A stretch of DNA of 64,000 nucleotides from Mycobacterium sp. 852002-40037_SCH5390672 (GCF_001665875.1 NZ_LZTA01000086.1:1-64000), one strand, 5' to 3'. Shown: positions 53,383 to 62,656, counted from the first letter of the stretch. Numbers and translations: made by a program. Notes: generated by a model from the letters alone, not told the origin.

Positions 53383-56049
53383 TCAGCCGCCCCTGAGGCG
53401 GATCTTCCAGCGCACGAAGCCCAGGTAGACGGCGCTGATCGCAAACAGCATGCCGACGTCGAACCACCACGTCGCCGGGGTGTGCTGCCAGTGCGAATCC
53501 TTCGGAGTCAGCGGGCCGGGCACCAACTTGGTCAGGTCGGCGGTGGAAGCCGACGCCGCGAATCCCCACCGCGCCGGGGTGGCCCACGACATCTGGTCGA
53601 GGCCGATGCGCGCGGTGACCGGAATCATCCCGCCGGAAAACACCAGTTGTGACATGACCGCCACCACCAGCAGCGGCATGATCTGCTCGTTGGACTTGGC
53701 GACGGCCGATAACGCCAGCCCCAGCATGGCCGACGCCACGCACGTCAGCGCGACGTCGGCGAACAGCTCCAGGCCCGGCTTGCCCAGCGCCACGGCGCCC
53801 TGGGTGGGGGCGCCCTTGCCGACCACCGCGATGATGCTGACGATCGCCGATTGGACGATCGCGAAGACCGTGTACACGCAGACCTTGGCCAACAGATACG
53901 CCGACGTGGACAGGCCGACCGCCTGTTCGCGCAAGAAGATTGCCCGCTCACCGATGAGGTCGCGGATGGTCAAAGCGGTGCCCATGAACACCGCGCCGAC
54001 GTTCAGCAGCACCAGGATCTGCCCGGGCTCATTGGGCGCGGCGCCCATCGGGTTCGGGACCCCGAATCCGACATCGCCGGGCACCGACATCGACAACGAC
54101 CCCATGATGAACGGCAGGAGCGCGAGGAAAACGAAGTAGCCGCGGTCCGAGATGATCAGCCGCATTTGACGCCGGGCGATCGTGGAGAACTGCCGCAACA
54201 GGCTGGTGTGCGAGGGATCGCCCAGTTCGGCGGGTTTCTCCGCGGGCGGCGGAGCAGGCGGCGGGCCGGTCCGGGCCAGGTAGCGCGCGCGGGAACCGTC
54301 GGGGTCGCTGGCGACGGTGCTGAAGATGTCGGCCCAGTTGGTGGTGCCCATGGCGGGGCCGATTTGGCTGGGCGGCCCGGAGAACGCCGTCTTGCCGCCG
54401 GGGGCGAGCAGTAACACCTGATCGCAGACGTCCAGGTAGGTCAGCGAGTGGGTGACGACCAGCACCACGCGACCGGCGTCGGCCAGCTGTCGCAGCATAG
54501 TCATCACCTGCCGGTCCAGCGCCGGGTCCAGGCCGGAGGTCGGCTCGTCGAGGATCAGCAGCGACGGGCCGGTGAGCAATTCCAGCGCCACCGACGCGCG
54601 CTTGCGCTGACCGCCGGACAGCTTGTCGACCCGCGTGTGCAGATGTTGGGTCATCTCGAGCTCTTCGAGCACCCGCGCCACCACCTGGGCGCGGTCGTCC
54701 TTCGTGGTGTCCGGTGGCAGCCGCAGTTCGGCGGCATACATCAACGCCTGCTGCACGGTCAGTTGGCCGTGCACCACGTCGTCCTGGGGCACCATCCCGA
54801 TCCTGCTGCGCAACGAGGCGTATTCGGCGTGAACGTTGTGCCCCTCGAATGACACGGTCCCCGTCGTCGGGTGCGTGTACCCGGCGATCAAGCGGGCGAA
54901 GGTCGACTTGCCGGCGCCAGAAGGCCCGATGATCGCCGTCAGCGTGCCGGGAAGGGCGGTCAGCGAGATGTTGTCCAGCAGCGTTTTGTTGTTCTCGATC
55001 GTCCAGGTCACTCCGCGCACGTCGAGGCCGCCGCTGCGCGTGGCGGTCGCGGTCTGGTCGCGACGGGCCAGGTTGCCGCCATGGAAGATGAGGTCGATGT
55101 TGCCGATCGTGACGACGTCGCCGTCGTGCAGCAGGGCCGAATCGACCCGGACGCCGTTGACGAAGGTGCCGTTGATGCTGCGGTTGTCCTGGATCTCGGT
55201 GCCGGTGGGTGTCGGGATCAGGGTGGCGTGGTGGCGCGATGCCAGGACCTCGGGGATGACGATGTCGTTATCGTTGGCGCGTCCGATCTTGATCGCACCC
55301 GGCACGTCCGGCCCGGTCTTGCCCGGCCGCAGTATCTTCATCATCGACGTCGCGAGGATCGACGAGTCGCCGCCGATGCGGCCTGTCTGGGGTGCTGCCG
55401 GTCCCGCGGTGGTGGGCGGCGCTGCGTGCGTCGACGGTGACCGGTAAATCTGCGGCGCGGGCTGGGATCCGCTGGGCGGGGCGCTCGGGAGTCCGCTGGT
55501 CGGGTATCGCGGCTGCGGCGCCGACGGATAGCTCGGCGTTGGTCCGCCGGCCGGCGGGCTCGGCTGCGCGGCGGTGGGCGGATGGACGGGGTGGCGGAAC
55601 GAGGCCGACGCCGGATGCTGGGGCTCGTCGGGGTCCTGGGTGCCGAATGGCTGGCTCTGCGGTCCCCGCGCCGGCGGTTCGCTGGGGTTGCTGACGATCG
55701 GTATCGACGTCGTCAGAGGGGGCCGTCCAGCCGAACCCTGGTGGCGGCCGACCTCGAAGGTCAGCGCCGGGCCGTCCGGGTTGCCGACGTTGAGCCGCAG
55801 GCCGTCCTGGATGTCGACGACCGGGACGCGGCGGTGGTGAACATAAAGGCCGTTGAGGCTGCCGTTGTCGATGGCGATCCATCGGCCCTGGTCATATCGC
55901 ACGATCAGGTGGGTGCGGGAGATCAGTGGGTGGGCAACTCGCACGTCGGCGCGGAGGTCACGCCCGATCACTACATCGTTGCCTGCCGCGAAGGTGCGCT
56001 CGGCTCCCTCGTACCGCACAGTCAGCGCAGGCGGGGCTGGTGGGCTCAT
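53383..56049 (-). CDS. FHA-domain ABC transporter, orthologue of Rv1747
   Basis: ABC exporter half-type protein of 888 residues. FHA domain 1 covers about 10-105 (IGRDLRADVRVAHPLISRTH; NGSLNGLYV). A Pro-rich linker follows, then FHA domain 2 at about 240-330 (IGRANDNDIVIPEVLASRHH; NRSINGTFVNG). The ATPase has Walker A GPSGAGKST, signature LSGGQRKR and Walker B LLILDEPTSGLD. The C-terminal six-helix permease domain ends with FVRWKIRLRGG. From memory it matches M. tuberculosis Rv1747, whose FHA domains dock the kinase PknF. The pknF gene is not adjacent here, so its kinase must be elsewhere. Confidence 0.93.
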   Translation of the reverse strand: MSPPAPPALTVRYEGAERTFAAGNDVVIGRDLRADVRVAHPLISRTHLIVRYDQGRWIAIDNGSLNGLYVHHRRVPVVDIQDGLRLNVGNPDGPALTFEVGRHQGSAGRPPLTTSIPIVSNPSEPPARGPQSQPFGTQDPDEPQHPASASFRHPVHPPTAAQPSPPAGGPTPSYPSAPQPRYPTSGLPSAPPSGSQPAPQIYRSPSTHAAPPTTAGPAAPQTGRIGGDSSILATSMMKILRPGKTGPDVPGAIKIGRANDNDIVIPEVLASRHHATLIPTPTGTEIQDNRSINGTFVNGVRVDSALLHDGDVVTIGNIDLIFHGGNLARRDQTATATRSGGLDVRGVTWTIENNKTLLDNISLTALPGTLTAIIGPSGAGKSTFARLIAGYTHPTTGTVSFEGHNVHAEYASLRSRIGMVPQDDVVHGQLTVQQALMYAAELRLPPDTTKDDRAQVVARVLEELEMTQHLHTRVDKLSGGQRKRASVALELLTGPSLLILDEPTSGLDPALDRQVMTMLRQLADAGRVVLVVTHSLTYLDVCDQVLLLAPGGKTAFSGPPSQIGPAMGTTNWADIFSTVASDPDGSRARYLARTGPPPAPPPAEKPAELGDPSHTSLLRQFSTIARRQMRLIISDRGYFVFLALLPFIMGSLSMSVPGDVGFGVPNPMGAAPNEPGQILVLLNVGAVFMGTALTIRDLIGERAIFLREQAVGLSTSAYLLAKVCVYTVFAIVQSAIVSIIAVVGKGAPTQGAVALGKPGLELFADVALTCVASAMLGLALSAVAKSNEQIMPLLVVAVMSQLVFSGGMIPVTARIGLDQMSWATPARWGFAASASTADLTKLVPGPLTPKDSHWQHTPATWWFDVGMLFAISAVYLGFVRWKIRLRGG

Positions 56050-56221
56050 CAGGACCAACTGTAACGCCAGCGGCGCAACTCATCCGCTCGGCTCTTCGCC
56101 GGGTAACGTTTTCCGGCGACGTCCCGGCCGGCATGAGCAGCGGGCAAGGACGCGCGCTCACCGAACCGGGGAAAGCAGATGGATGGCGAATCAACTTGCC
56201 ATGCAGTTACTTTCGCAGCCT

Positions 56222-57265
56222 TCAACCTGCAACCGCGGCATCACGCAGGCGCCGTACGCTCGGGATCTTGCTGCGGGCAGCCGTGACGTCCTTGACGAAA
56301 TTCCCGAGGTACTTCAGGGCCCGCCTGCCCTCGGGCAAGATATCGGCCGCCAAGGGAAAGTCGTGAATCTGTCCGTCCCACAGGTGCAGATCGCAGTGGA
56401 TCCCACTGGCTTCCAGGCGTTTTGCCATCAATTCGGCGTCGGCGAGTAGCAACTCATCCGAGCTCGCGTGAATGGTGACCGGCGGCATCGAGGATAGGTC
56501 GGCGTCCACCGGCGAGGCGACAGCGGAATCACCGCGGCCTTCCAGAACCTGTGCGCTGCTCAGGTATCGAGCAAACATCGAGAAGGCCCGGCGGGTGAAC
56601 ATGGAGCACTTGCGTGCGTTGCGGTGCTTGAGTTTTCGCACCGGATCCGCGTCGGTGAACGGTGAGATGGTCGCAACTCCGGCGGGTTCCATGATGCCGT
56701 CACTGATCGCCAGGAGGGTGGTCATGAACGCGAGGTAGCCCCCGGCCGAGTCGCCGGCCACGACGATCTGGTCGCCCTCGAAGCCGCGATCCTGCAGCCA
56801 CCGCAGGCCGCTGATTCCATCGTCGATCGCATCGGTGATCTGGTGTGCGGGCAGCTTCCGGTACGCGACCGTGAGAACGGCGGCATCGGCCTCCTTCGAC
56901 AACCGAGCCACCATCGAGCGATGCGTGTTCAGGCCGCAGGTGAGGAATGCGCCGCCGTGCAAGTACAGGATCGCCCGCTCCCCCGATACACCGGGAGCGC
57001 GAACCCATTCCGCGGCGCAGTGATCCAGCCGCACCGACTCGATTTTCGCCTCGGACCCGAAACGCGGGACCAAACCCGCGACGCCGTCGACATACTCGAA
57101 TGGCCAGTGCAGGTTCGGCGTCATGGCCCACGCGCGGACGGTGTTTTTCACGATCAAGCGGCTGGCAAGCCCTACCGCAACAGACTGCGGGCTGTGGCGA
57201 TGATGAACGCGCCGCGTGATCGCGACGCTCGGCAATATCCGGGCCGGTTCGGTTGTACTCACCAT
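56222..57265 (-). CDS. HSL-family alpha/beta hydrolase
   Basis: Esterase-type protein of 347 residues. The motif YLHGGAFLTCG (oxyanion HGGAF) is followed by the elbow VAGDSAGGYLA; the acid is likely in SSDELLLAD and the His in IHDFPLA. An N-terminal extension of about 90 residues carries VHHRHSPQSVAVGLASRLIVKNTVRAW, typical of mycobacterial Lip enzymes of the LipC/LipW type. No signal peptide. AGGAGG stands 10 bases upstream of the ATG. Single gene with about 170-200 bases of non-coding DNA on each side. Confidence 0.87.
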   Translation of the reverse strand: MVSTTEPARILPSVAITRRVHHRHSPQSVAVGLASRLIVKNTVRAWAMTPNLHWPFEYVDGVAGLVPRFGSEAKIESVRLDHCAAEWVRAPGVSGERAILYLHGGAFLTCGLNTHRSMVARLSKEADAAVLTVAYRKLPAHQITDAIDDGISGLRWLQDRGFEGDQIVVAGDSAGGYLAFMTTLLAISDGIMEPAGVATISPFTDADPVRKLKHRNARKCSMFTRRAFSMFARYLSSAQVLEGRGDSAVASPVDADLSSMPPVTIHASSDELLLADAELMAKRLEASGIHCDLHLWDGQIHDFPLAADILPEGRRALKYLGNFVKDVTAARSKIPSVRRLRDAAVAG

Positions 57266-57473
57266 TGGGCTTCAACCTCCTCAGTGGAGGGGCGGATACC
57301 CGGCCTATTGGAATGTAAAAACGGAATCCACATGCGGCTTGTGTCGGGTCCGTCACGGTTTACGGTCCGTAGAGATGGGTACCACTTGCTCATCGTCTTT
57401 GCGGCTGTCGCGTGGGCAGAATTCGACCCGACCGGTTGTTGTCTGCCTTGCCCAGTGACCCAAGATATGAGCG

Positions 57474-58316
57474 ATGACACACGCTAAGCACCCCGATCTG
57501 CTTTCCGGCCGGGTGGCCGTCGTCACGGGCGGCGGAGGAGGTATCGGCGCAGCGACCGCGCGGTTGTTCGCCGAGCACGGTGCGCAGGTGATCATCGCCG
57601 ATATCGACGCCGACCTCGCCGACGCGACAGTCGCCGCCATCGCCGACGCCGGCGGGTCGGCCCTGGCGGTCGTCACCGACGTCCGTGATCCCGATCAGGT
57701 CGCCCCATTGGCCCGCACGGTCCTCGATCGGTTCGGCCGGGTCGATGTGCTGGTCAACAATGTGGGCCACTGGCTGCGCCACCCCGGAAACTTCGTCGAG
57801 ACCGACCCCCAGCTGTGGGACGAGCTTTACCGGATCAACCTGCACCATGTTTTCTTGCTCACCCACGCCTTCCTGCCGGCCATGGTTGGCCGGCACACCG
57901 GTGCCATCGTGAACGTCTCATCGGTCGAGGGGCTGCGGGGCTATCCCGAGGATCCGGTGTATGCCGCTTTCAAAGCCGCCGTCATCGCATTCACCCGCAG
58001 CCTCGCGGTCCAGGTGGGCAACGACGGGGTGCGGGTGAACGCGATCGCGCCCGACGTCACCGAATCCCTGCAAGTGCCCTATTCGCAATGGCTTTCGGCC
58101 GAGGAACACGCGCGGTGGCCGCAGTGGGTTCCGGTCGGGCGGATGGGCCTGCCCGACGATCAAGCTCATGCCATCCTGTTTCTGGCGTCGGACCTCTCGG
58201 CCTTCGTCACCGGCCACACCATCCCCACCGATGGCGGCACCGGCGTGGCCGGTGGATGGTTCCGCTCGACGCGCCGGCCTGACCGCCAGTGGACCAATCG
58301 GCCCATCGCCCCCTGA
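57474..58316 (+). CDS. Short-chain dehydrogenase
   Basis: Classical SDR of 280 residues: TGGGGGIG, IIADIDADLA after beta-2 (an acidic residue suggesting NAD), NNVGHWL in place of NNAG, the serine in NVSSVEG and YAAFK. The end TIPTDGGTGVAGGWFRSTRR is a common SDR C-terminus followed by a short basic tail. Single gene, convergent with the F420-type gene after it. Substrate unknown. Confidence 0.86.
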   Translation: MTHAKHPDLLSGRVAVVTGGGGGIGAATARLFAEHGAQVIIADIDADLADATVAAIADAGGSALAVVTDVRDPDQVAPLARTVLDRFGRVDVLVNNVGHWLRHPGNFVETDPQLWDELYRINLHHVFLLTHAFLPAMVGRHTGAIVNVSSVEGLRGYPEDPVYAAFKAAVIAFTRSLAVQVGNDGVRVNAIAPDVTESLQVPYSQWLSAEEHARWPQWVPVGRMGLPDDQAHAILFLASDLSAFVTGHTIPTDGGTGVAGGWFRSTRRPDRQWTNRPIAP

Positions 58317-58365
58317 TTGCGGCCCGGAGTCTCATCGCGAATGCCGCTGACGCCGCCGTCCTCGG

Positions 58366-58791
58366 TCAGCCGGCCCAGGGCCCGATGCCGCCAACCTTGT
58401 CGATGCGGATGCGCGTCAGATACCCCGGCGGTGCATCGGCCGGCGGGAATGTCAGGTTGGGGTCGCCCAGGACCGGATTGAGTTCCCTGAGCAACTCGGG
58501 TGCACCACCCTCGACGATCCGCGCGGTCCCGGTGAGAGACAGGTAGGGCCGCATCGCCTGGCCCGGACCGTCGAGCGACACGATCGTCACCGCCACCCGC
58601 GGATCACGACGCACATTGCGGACTTTCTTGTGTTCGGAAAGGTGGGCGCTGACGAGTTCGTCGCCGTCGGGCGTCGACTGCAACGCGACCCAGACGACGC
58701 TCACCTGGGGGCTGCCGTCGGGGTTGAGGGTGACCAGGGTGGCGTCCGCGCCCTTGCCGATCAGATCACGGGCGGCGTCGTTGAGCTTCAT
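58366..58791 (-). CDS. PPOX-class F420-dependent oxidoreductase-like protein
   Basis: Split-barrel protein of 141 residues. KGADATLVTLNPDGSPQVSVVWV and LSEHKKVRNVRRDPRVAVTI are typical of the F420- or FMN-binding PPOX-like (FDOR-B) family abundant in mycobacteria. It may reduce small unsaturated compounds with F420H2. The ATG at 58791 fits the family start; a longer frame adds 67 residues rich in Arg and Pro with no similarity. The ribosome site is weak. Confidence 0.83.
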   Translation of the reverse strand: MKLNDAARDLIGKGADATLVTLNPDGSPQVSVVWVALQSTPDGDELVSAHLSEHKKVRNVRRDPRVAVTIVSLDGPGQAMRPYLSLTGTARIVEGGAPELLRELNPVLGDPNLTFPPADAPPGYLTRIRIDKVGGIGPWAG

Positions 58792-58906
58792 GCGTTGTTC
58801 TACCGCCGCGCGTGGGTTTTCATTCCCGCGCAATGCCAGCCCACACCAACACCTTGGCCCGGCCACGCCTGTGACCGGGCCTGTGACCGGGCACCATCGA
58901 GTGCCG

Positions 58907-59140
58907 CTACTGTTCGGCTTTTTGACGAGCCTCGTTGATATCGGCGGCCTTACGGGCGCTTTCGGCCTCGGCCTCTTTCTGGGCCGCCTCACGCTGCGCG
59001 TCCGCCTTGTCCTGTTGGGCCTGGCCCTCCCGCATCAGGTCGTCGCGCCCGGCGACCGCGCCGGCGACTTCCTTGACCTTGCCCTTGATGCCTTCGACGA
59101 TGCCCTCGATCGCTTCCTCGGGACCACTCTTGTCCGACAT
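58907..59140 (-). CDS. CsbD-like stress protein
   Basis: Small hydrophilic protein of 77 residues. The N-terminus has the CsbD signature around EGIKGKVKEVAGAVAG, followed by a long Ala/Glu/Gln/Lys helix (about residues 35-77). CsbD proteins accumulate under general stress under SigB-type control, with no known activity. CGGAGGGAG precedes the ATG. A SigF-like promoter stands 54 bases upstream (59194-59219), which supports stress regulation. Confidence 0.85.
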   Translation of the reverse strand: MSDKSGPEEAIEGIVEGIKGKVKEVAGAVAGRDDLMREGQAQQDKADAQREAAQKEAEAESARKAADINEARQKAEQ

Positions 59141-59193
59141 GCGTTCTCCCTCCGTGGCGTGCACGTGCCCGTGTCGTGCAGTCGCCCCCCTTA

Positions 59194-59219
59194 TTGCCCA
59201 ACCGGTGGATACTCGAAAC
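59194..59219 (-). promoter_or_regulatory. SigF/SigB-like promoter before csbD
   Basis: On the minus strand, GTTT (59219-59216) and GGGCAA (59199-59194) are separated by 16 bases, close to the GTTT-N15/16-GGGTA pattern of mycobacterial SigF and bacterial SigB promoters. The only deviation is C for T in the -10 element. The -10 ends 54 bases before the csbD start. Confidence 0.55.
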
Positions 59220-59425
59220 GTCGACGCCAGTAGCCTTCGCCGCAGTCCTGGCCGGTCAAACGGGCGTTGCCGCGATCTCGGGAAGCAGGGCGCGTCAGCA
59301 CGCCGATGTCCTAGCTCAAACCCGTTGCGGTTCTGCTTCATTGATGTGCTGCCGCGCCTCATTGCGGCGACGACACCGGATGCGCCTACGCTGATGGGCC
59401 AAGGAGTCGGCGGGGGCGAGGAGCC

Positions 59426-59881
59426 GTGACGGTGGAGTTGTGGGAACTGGTCGCCCGCGAGCGAATCCGCGATACCCTGGCGCGCTACAACTGGTCCGGC
59501 GACGCCGGCCGGCTCGCCGGTCTTGCCGAGACGTTCTGCGACGACGGGATCCTCGAGATACGGGGTTTCGAACCATTGCGCGGGCGTTCGGAGATCACGG
59601 AATTCTTGGGCGGTGTCACCGGAAAGATCGCCGTCGACGCCCACGTCAAGCCGATTGTGCGCCATAACGTCGCGAACGTGTTGTTCACCGACGTAACGCC
59701 CGACCGCGTCCAGGCCAAGTCCTACTTCACCGTGGTGACCCACATCGGGCTCGACCACTGCGGCCGGTACCGCGACATCCTGGTGCCCCAGGGCGATAGC
59801 TGGCTGATCAAGCACCGCAAGGTGTCGACCGACTGGGCGGCGCCCGACTCCGCGATGGCCCGCCAACCCTCCGGCGCATAA
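59426..59881 (+). CDS. SnoaL-like (NTF2-fold) protein
   Basis: Protein of 151 residues with the SnoaL-like polyketide cyclase/hydratase fold: the helix ARERIRDTLARYNWSGDAGRL with an Arg-Tyr pair and an early Asp, then AETFCDDGILEIRG, REVTE-type loop GRSEITEFLGGV, a His in VRHNVANV and the closing YRDILVPQGDSWLIKHRKVSTDW. Related actinobacterial proteins sit in steroid and bile acid clusters as dehydratases, but the function here is open. GTG start with GAGGAGCC upstream. Confidence 0.82.
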   Translation: MTVELWELVARERIRDTLARYNWSGDAGRLAGLAETFCDDGILEIRGFEPLRGRSEITEFLGGVTGKIAVDAHVKPIVRHNVANVLFTDVTPDRVQAKSYFTVVTHIGLDHCGRYRDILVPQGDSWLIKHRKVSTDWAAPDSAMARQPSGA

Positions 59882-60017
59882 TGATCGCCGCGTCCGTGAG
59901 TGCGCGAAACCTATTGTCCACCTGAGGTTTCCGCGCCATACCGGGACAGCCGAAGAAAGGACCGATCATGGGTACGTCCGGCGCCGACCGTGCCCACCGT
60001 CGGAGTCATCGGCGTGC

Positions 60018-60089
60018 AGTTACGCCCTGCCCTTCGGGGAGCTGATCACCGGGGTGCTGCTGCTGGCCGGCGCACTCACCCGACCGGCC
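60018..60089 (+). pseudogene. Possible DoxX-family gene remnant
   Basis: Twenty-four codons read SYALPFGELITGVLLLAGAL followed by TRPA, a segment like a central helix of DoxX membrane proteins (PFGEL, then a hydrophobic helix ending LTRPA). Upstream and downstream of it in the same frame no further DoxX sequence is visible. It may be a decayed or rearranged gene, or chance. Confidence 0.35.
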
Positions 60090-60265
60090 GTCCACCAGCG
60101 CGATAACCCGCATCGCGCGCGCCGCCCCGAACGTCCACTGAGTAGCGATTTCGTTAAATGTACCGACGAAATGTTTGCCGTAAGCCCCCCAACGGCTACA
60201 GATAGAAGGCACACGAAAACATTGCGGTCTCCCCGATCATGTGCGTCCCCTCAGGAGCTCCGGGA

Positions 60266-60298
60266 TGACCGCGGGTCACGTGACCAGCGGTCATGACC
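60266..60298. promoter_or_regulatory. Array of alternating TGACC/GGTCA half-sites upstream of WS/DGAT
   Basis: Five half-sites follow one another: TGACC-N3-GGTCA-N2-TGACC-N3-GGTCA-TGACC. They create two perfect palindromes, GGTCACGTGACC (60274-60285) and GCGGTCATGACCGC (60287-60300), ending 20 bases before the WS/DGAT start. The spacing suggests multiple dimers or a cooperative regulator; the factor is unknown. Confidence 0.55.
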
Positions 60299-60319
60299 GC
60301 GTAAAAGAGACGAGCAGGT

Positions 60320-61714
60320 ATGCAACGACTCAGTGGGTTAGACGCGTTCTTCTTACATCTGGAGTCGCCGACGCAGCCTTTGAATGTTTGCTGCGTTCTA
60401 GAACTGGACCCCATGACCATGCCGGGGGGCTACACCTTCGATCGCTTCCTCGAGGCGCTTTCGGGGCGGGTGGACGCCATCCCCGAATTCCGCCTCAAGC
60501 TGGCCGACAACGAACTGAACTTCGACCATCCGGTGTGGGTGGACGACGATCGGTTCGATCTGGCTCGCCACGTTCACCGCGTGGCCCTGCCTTCGCCAGG
60601 AGGTCCCAAAGAATTAGCGGACCTCTGCGGCCACATTGCCGGCCTGGCGCTCGATCGCGATCGTCCGCTGTGGGAAATGTGGGTGATCGAAGGCCTGCAC
60701 GGCAGGGACGCGCTGTCCGTCGTCCTCAAGGTCCACCATGCGGTGGTCGATGGCGTGGGCGGGGCCAACCTGCTCGCGCAGTTCTGCAGCCCCGTGCCGG
60801 ACGCCCCGCCCCCGGAACCGGCCGAGCGCACCGGCGCGGCGAATCAGCTCCACATCGCCGCGAGCGGGCTGATCGGGGCGGCGCTGCGGCCCTGGCGGCT
60901 GGCCAAAGTCGTGCCGGCAACGGCGCTGACCCTGGCCGAGACGGTGCTGCGCGCCCGCGGCGGTGGGCAGACGATGGCGGCGCCGTTCGCGGCACCGCCC
61001 ACAGCGTTCAACGGGCCGTTCACCCGGCGTCGCAACGTCGCCCTGACCAGCGTGGACCTCCAGGACGTCAAGTCCGTCAAGGACAGGTTCGGGGTCACCG
61101 TCAACGACGTCGTGACGGCGCTGTGCGCCGGGGCCTTGCGGCAGTACTTCCAGGACCGTGACGCACTGTCGGACATTCCGCTTGTCGCGAGCGTGCCGGT
61201 GTCCGTGCGCGGCAAATCCACCCGGACCGGCCGCAACCAGATGACTTGGATGCTATGCCGGCTCGAAACCCATATCGACGACCCCGTGCAGCGGCTGGCC
61301 AGCATCGCCGGCAGAAATGCGGCGGCCAAAGACCATTCCGCCTCGCTGGGCGCGACCCTGCTGCAGGACTGGACACAGGTGGCCGGGCAGACCGTGTTCG
61401 GCGCCGCCAGGAAACTGCTGCCGCGCATACCGTTGCCCGATAACCCGCCGCACAACCTGGTGATGTCGAATGTCGCCGGTCCGCAAGAGCAGCTCTACTT
61501 CCTGGGGTGCCGGCTCGACGCGATGTACCCGCTCGGCCCGATCATCGCCGGCGCCGCGCTGAACATCACGGTGATGTCGCTCAACGGCCGACTGGGCATC
61601 GGCATCATTTCCTGCCCCGACCTGGTTCCGGATCTCTGGGACCTGGCCGACGCATTCCCCGCCGCGCTCAAAGAACTGTTGAGTTGCGGCGAACCGGGCG
61701 ATCACCCGATCTGA
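60320..61714 (+). CDS. WS/DGAT-family acyltransferase (wax ester synthase/diacylglycerol acyltransferase)
   Basis: Acyltransferase of 464 residues that makes wax esters or triacylglycerol from acyl-CoA. The active-site motif HHAVVDG is at residues 139-145, preceded by LALDRDRPLWEMWVIEG. The C-terminal half has the conserved NLVMSNVAGPQEQLYFLGC and LGPIIAGAALNITVMSLNG. It belongs to the Tgs group; which member is unclear. The ATG at 60320 has AGCAGGT just upstream and lies 20 bases after an array of symmetric sites. Storage-lipid genes in mycobacteria are often induced under stress, which would fit the complex upstream region. Confidence 0.92.
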   Translation: MQRLSGLDAFFLHLESPTQPLNVCCVLELDPMTMPGGYTFDRFLEALSGRVDAIPEFRLKLADNELNFDHPVWVDDDRFDLARHVHRVALPSPGGPKELADLCGHIAGLALDRDRPLWEMWVIEGLHGRDALSVVLKVHHAVVDGVGGANLLAQFCSPVPDAPPPEPAERTGAANQLHIAASGLIGAALRPWRLAKVVPATALTLAETVLRARGGGQTMAAPFAAPPTAFNGPFTRRRNVALTSVDLQDVKSVKDRFGVTVNDVVTALCAGALRQYFQDRDALSDIPLVASVPVSVRGKSTRTGRNQMTWMLCRLETHIDDPVQRLASIAGRNAAAKDHSASLGATLLQDWTQVAGQTVFGAARKLLPRIPLPDNPPHNLVMSNVAGPQEQLYFLGCRLDAMYPLGPIIAGAALNITVMSLNGRLGIGIISCPDLVPDLWDLADAFPAALKELLSCGEPGDHPI

Positions 61715-61774
61715 TCGGCCCGGTCAGCGGAACCCCGTCCACCCTGGCCGCCACGGCATGGCAGGGTGACACCC

Positions 61775-62656
61775 GTGCCAGACACTTCTGAACCGACGAC
61801 CATCGCGGCGCAAGACCTGCGTGAGATCAGCACTGAAAAAGGCGCTTTGCGCTACTACGACACCGGCGACACCCATTCGGGCCCGGCGCTGCTGTTCCTG
61901 CACGGCTCCGGCCCCGGCGTCACCGGCTGGCGCAACTTCCGCGGGGTGCTGCCCGCTTTCGCCGAGCAGTTCCGCTGCCTGATCCTGGAGTTTCCCGGTT
62001 TCGGGGTCAGCGACGACTTCGGCGGCCATCCGATGGTGACCGCGTTCGGTACGGTGTCGCCCTTCCTGGAGGCGCTCGACGTCGACAAGGTGCACATCGT
62101 CGGCAACTCGATGGGCGGTGGCGTCGGCATCAACTTCGCGACCCATAATCCGGACCGCGTCGGCCGGCTCGTGACCATCGGCGGAATCGGCACCAACATC
62201 TTCAGTCCCAGTCCCAGCGAAGGGATTCGGCTGCTGCAGGAGTTCGTCGAAGACCCCACGCGGCAACGGCTGGTCGACTGGCTCAAGTCGATGGTGTACG
62301 ACCAGGCACTGGTCACCGACGAGCTGATCGAGGAACGCTGGCAGCTGGCCACCGACCCGGACACCCTGGCCGCGGCGCGACGCATGTACGGCAAGGCGGC
62401 GTTCGCCGGGATGAACGCCGCGCTGAACGCCTCCGACCGGCCGCTGCCGTGGGCGACCATGCACAAGCTCAGCGCGCCCACCCTGCTGACGTGGGGCCGC
62501 GACGACCGGGTGAGCCCGCCGGACATGGCGCTGATCCCGATGCGCACCATTCCCAACGCGGAGCTGCACATCTTCCCCAACTCGGGGCACTGGGCGATGA
62601 TCGAAGCCAAGGCGGCGTTCGAAAGCACCGTGCTGGCGTTCCTTTCGCGCGGCTAG
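61775..62656 (+). CDS. Meta-cleavage-product-hydrolase-like alpha/beta hydrolase
   Basis: Alpha/beta hydrolase of 293 residues resembling C-C hydrolases such as HsaD, BphD and MhpC. Oxyanion and substrate segment LHGSGPGVTGWRNFRG, nucleophile Ser112 in GNSMGGG, the acid in TWGRDDRVSP and His in NSGHWAMIE. Such enzymes cleave vinylogous 1,5-diketones from aromatic ring opening. No extradiol dioxygenase gene is in the window, so the partner, if any, is elsewhere. The GTG at 61775 has GCAGGG at a workable distance; a GTG three codons earlier lies too close to it. Confidence 0.87.
   Translation: MPDTSEPTTIAAQDLREISTEKGALRYYDTGDTHSGPALLFLHGSGPGVTGWRNFRGVLPAFAEQFRCLILEFPGFGVSDDFGGHPMVTAFGTVSPFLEALDVDKVHIVGNSMGGGVGINFATHNPDRVGRLVTIGGIGTNIFSPSPSEGIRLLQEFVEDPTRQRLVDWLKSMVYDQALVTDELIEERWQLATDPDTLAAARRMYGKAAFAGMNAALNASDRPLPWATMHKLSAPTLLTWGRDDRVSPPDMALIPMRTIPNAELHIFPNSGHWAMIEAKAAFESTVLAFLSRG

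Larger units (their letters stand above)
59882..60319. other. Gene-poor region before the WS/DGAT gene
   Basis: About 440 bases separate the SnoaL-like gene from the WS/DGAT gene. It contains a possible remnant of a DoxX-type gene (60018-60089), an AAAGGA site with ATG at 59968 leading to a basic non-homologous frame, and an array of short symmetric half-sites at 60266-60298. Nothing else recognisable was found. Confidence 0.55.

Noticed and set aside
58792..59866. One long minus-strand frame linking CsbD with sequence upstream to 59866
   Set aside because: The upstream part is antisense to the SnoaL-like gene; CGGAGGGAG and the CsbD homology mark the start at 59140.
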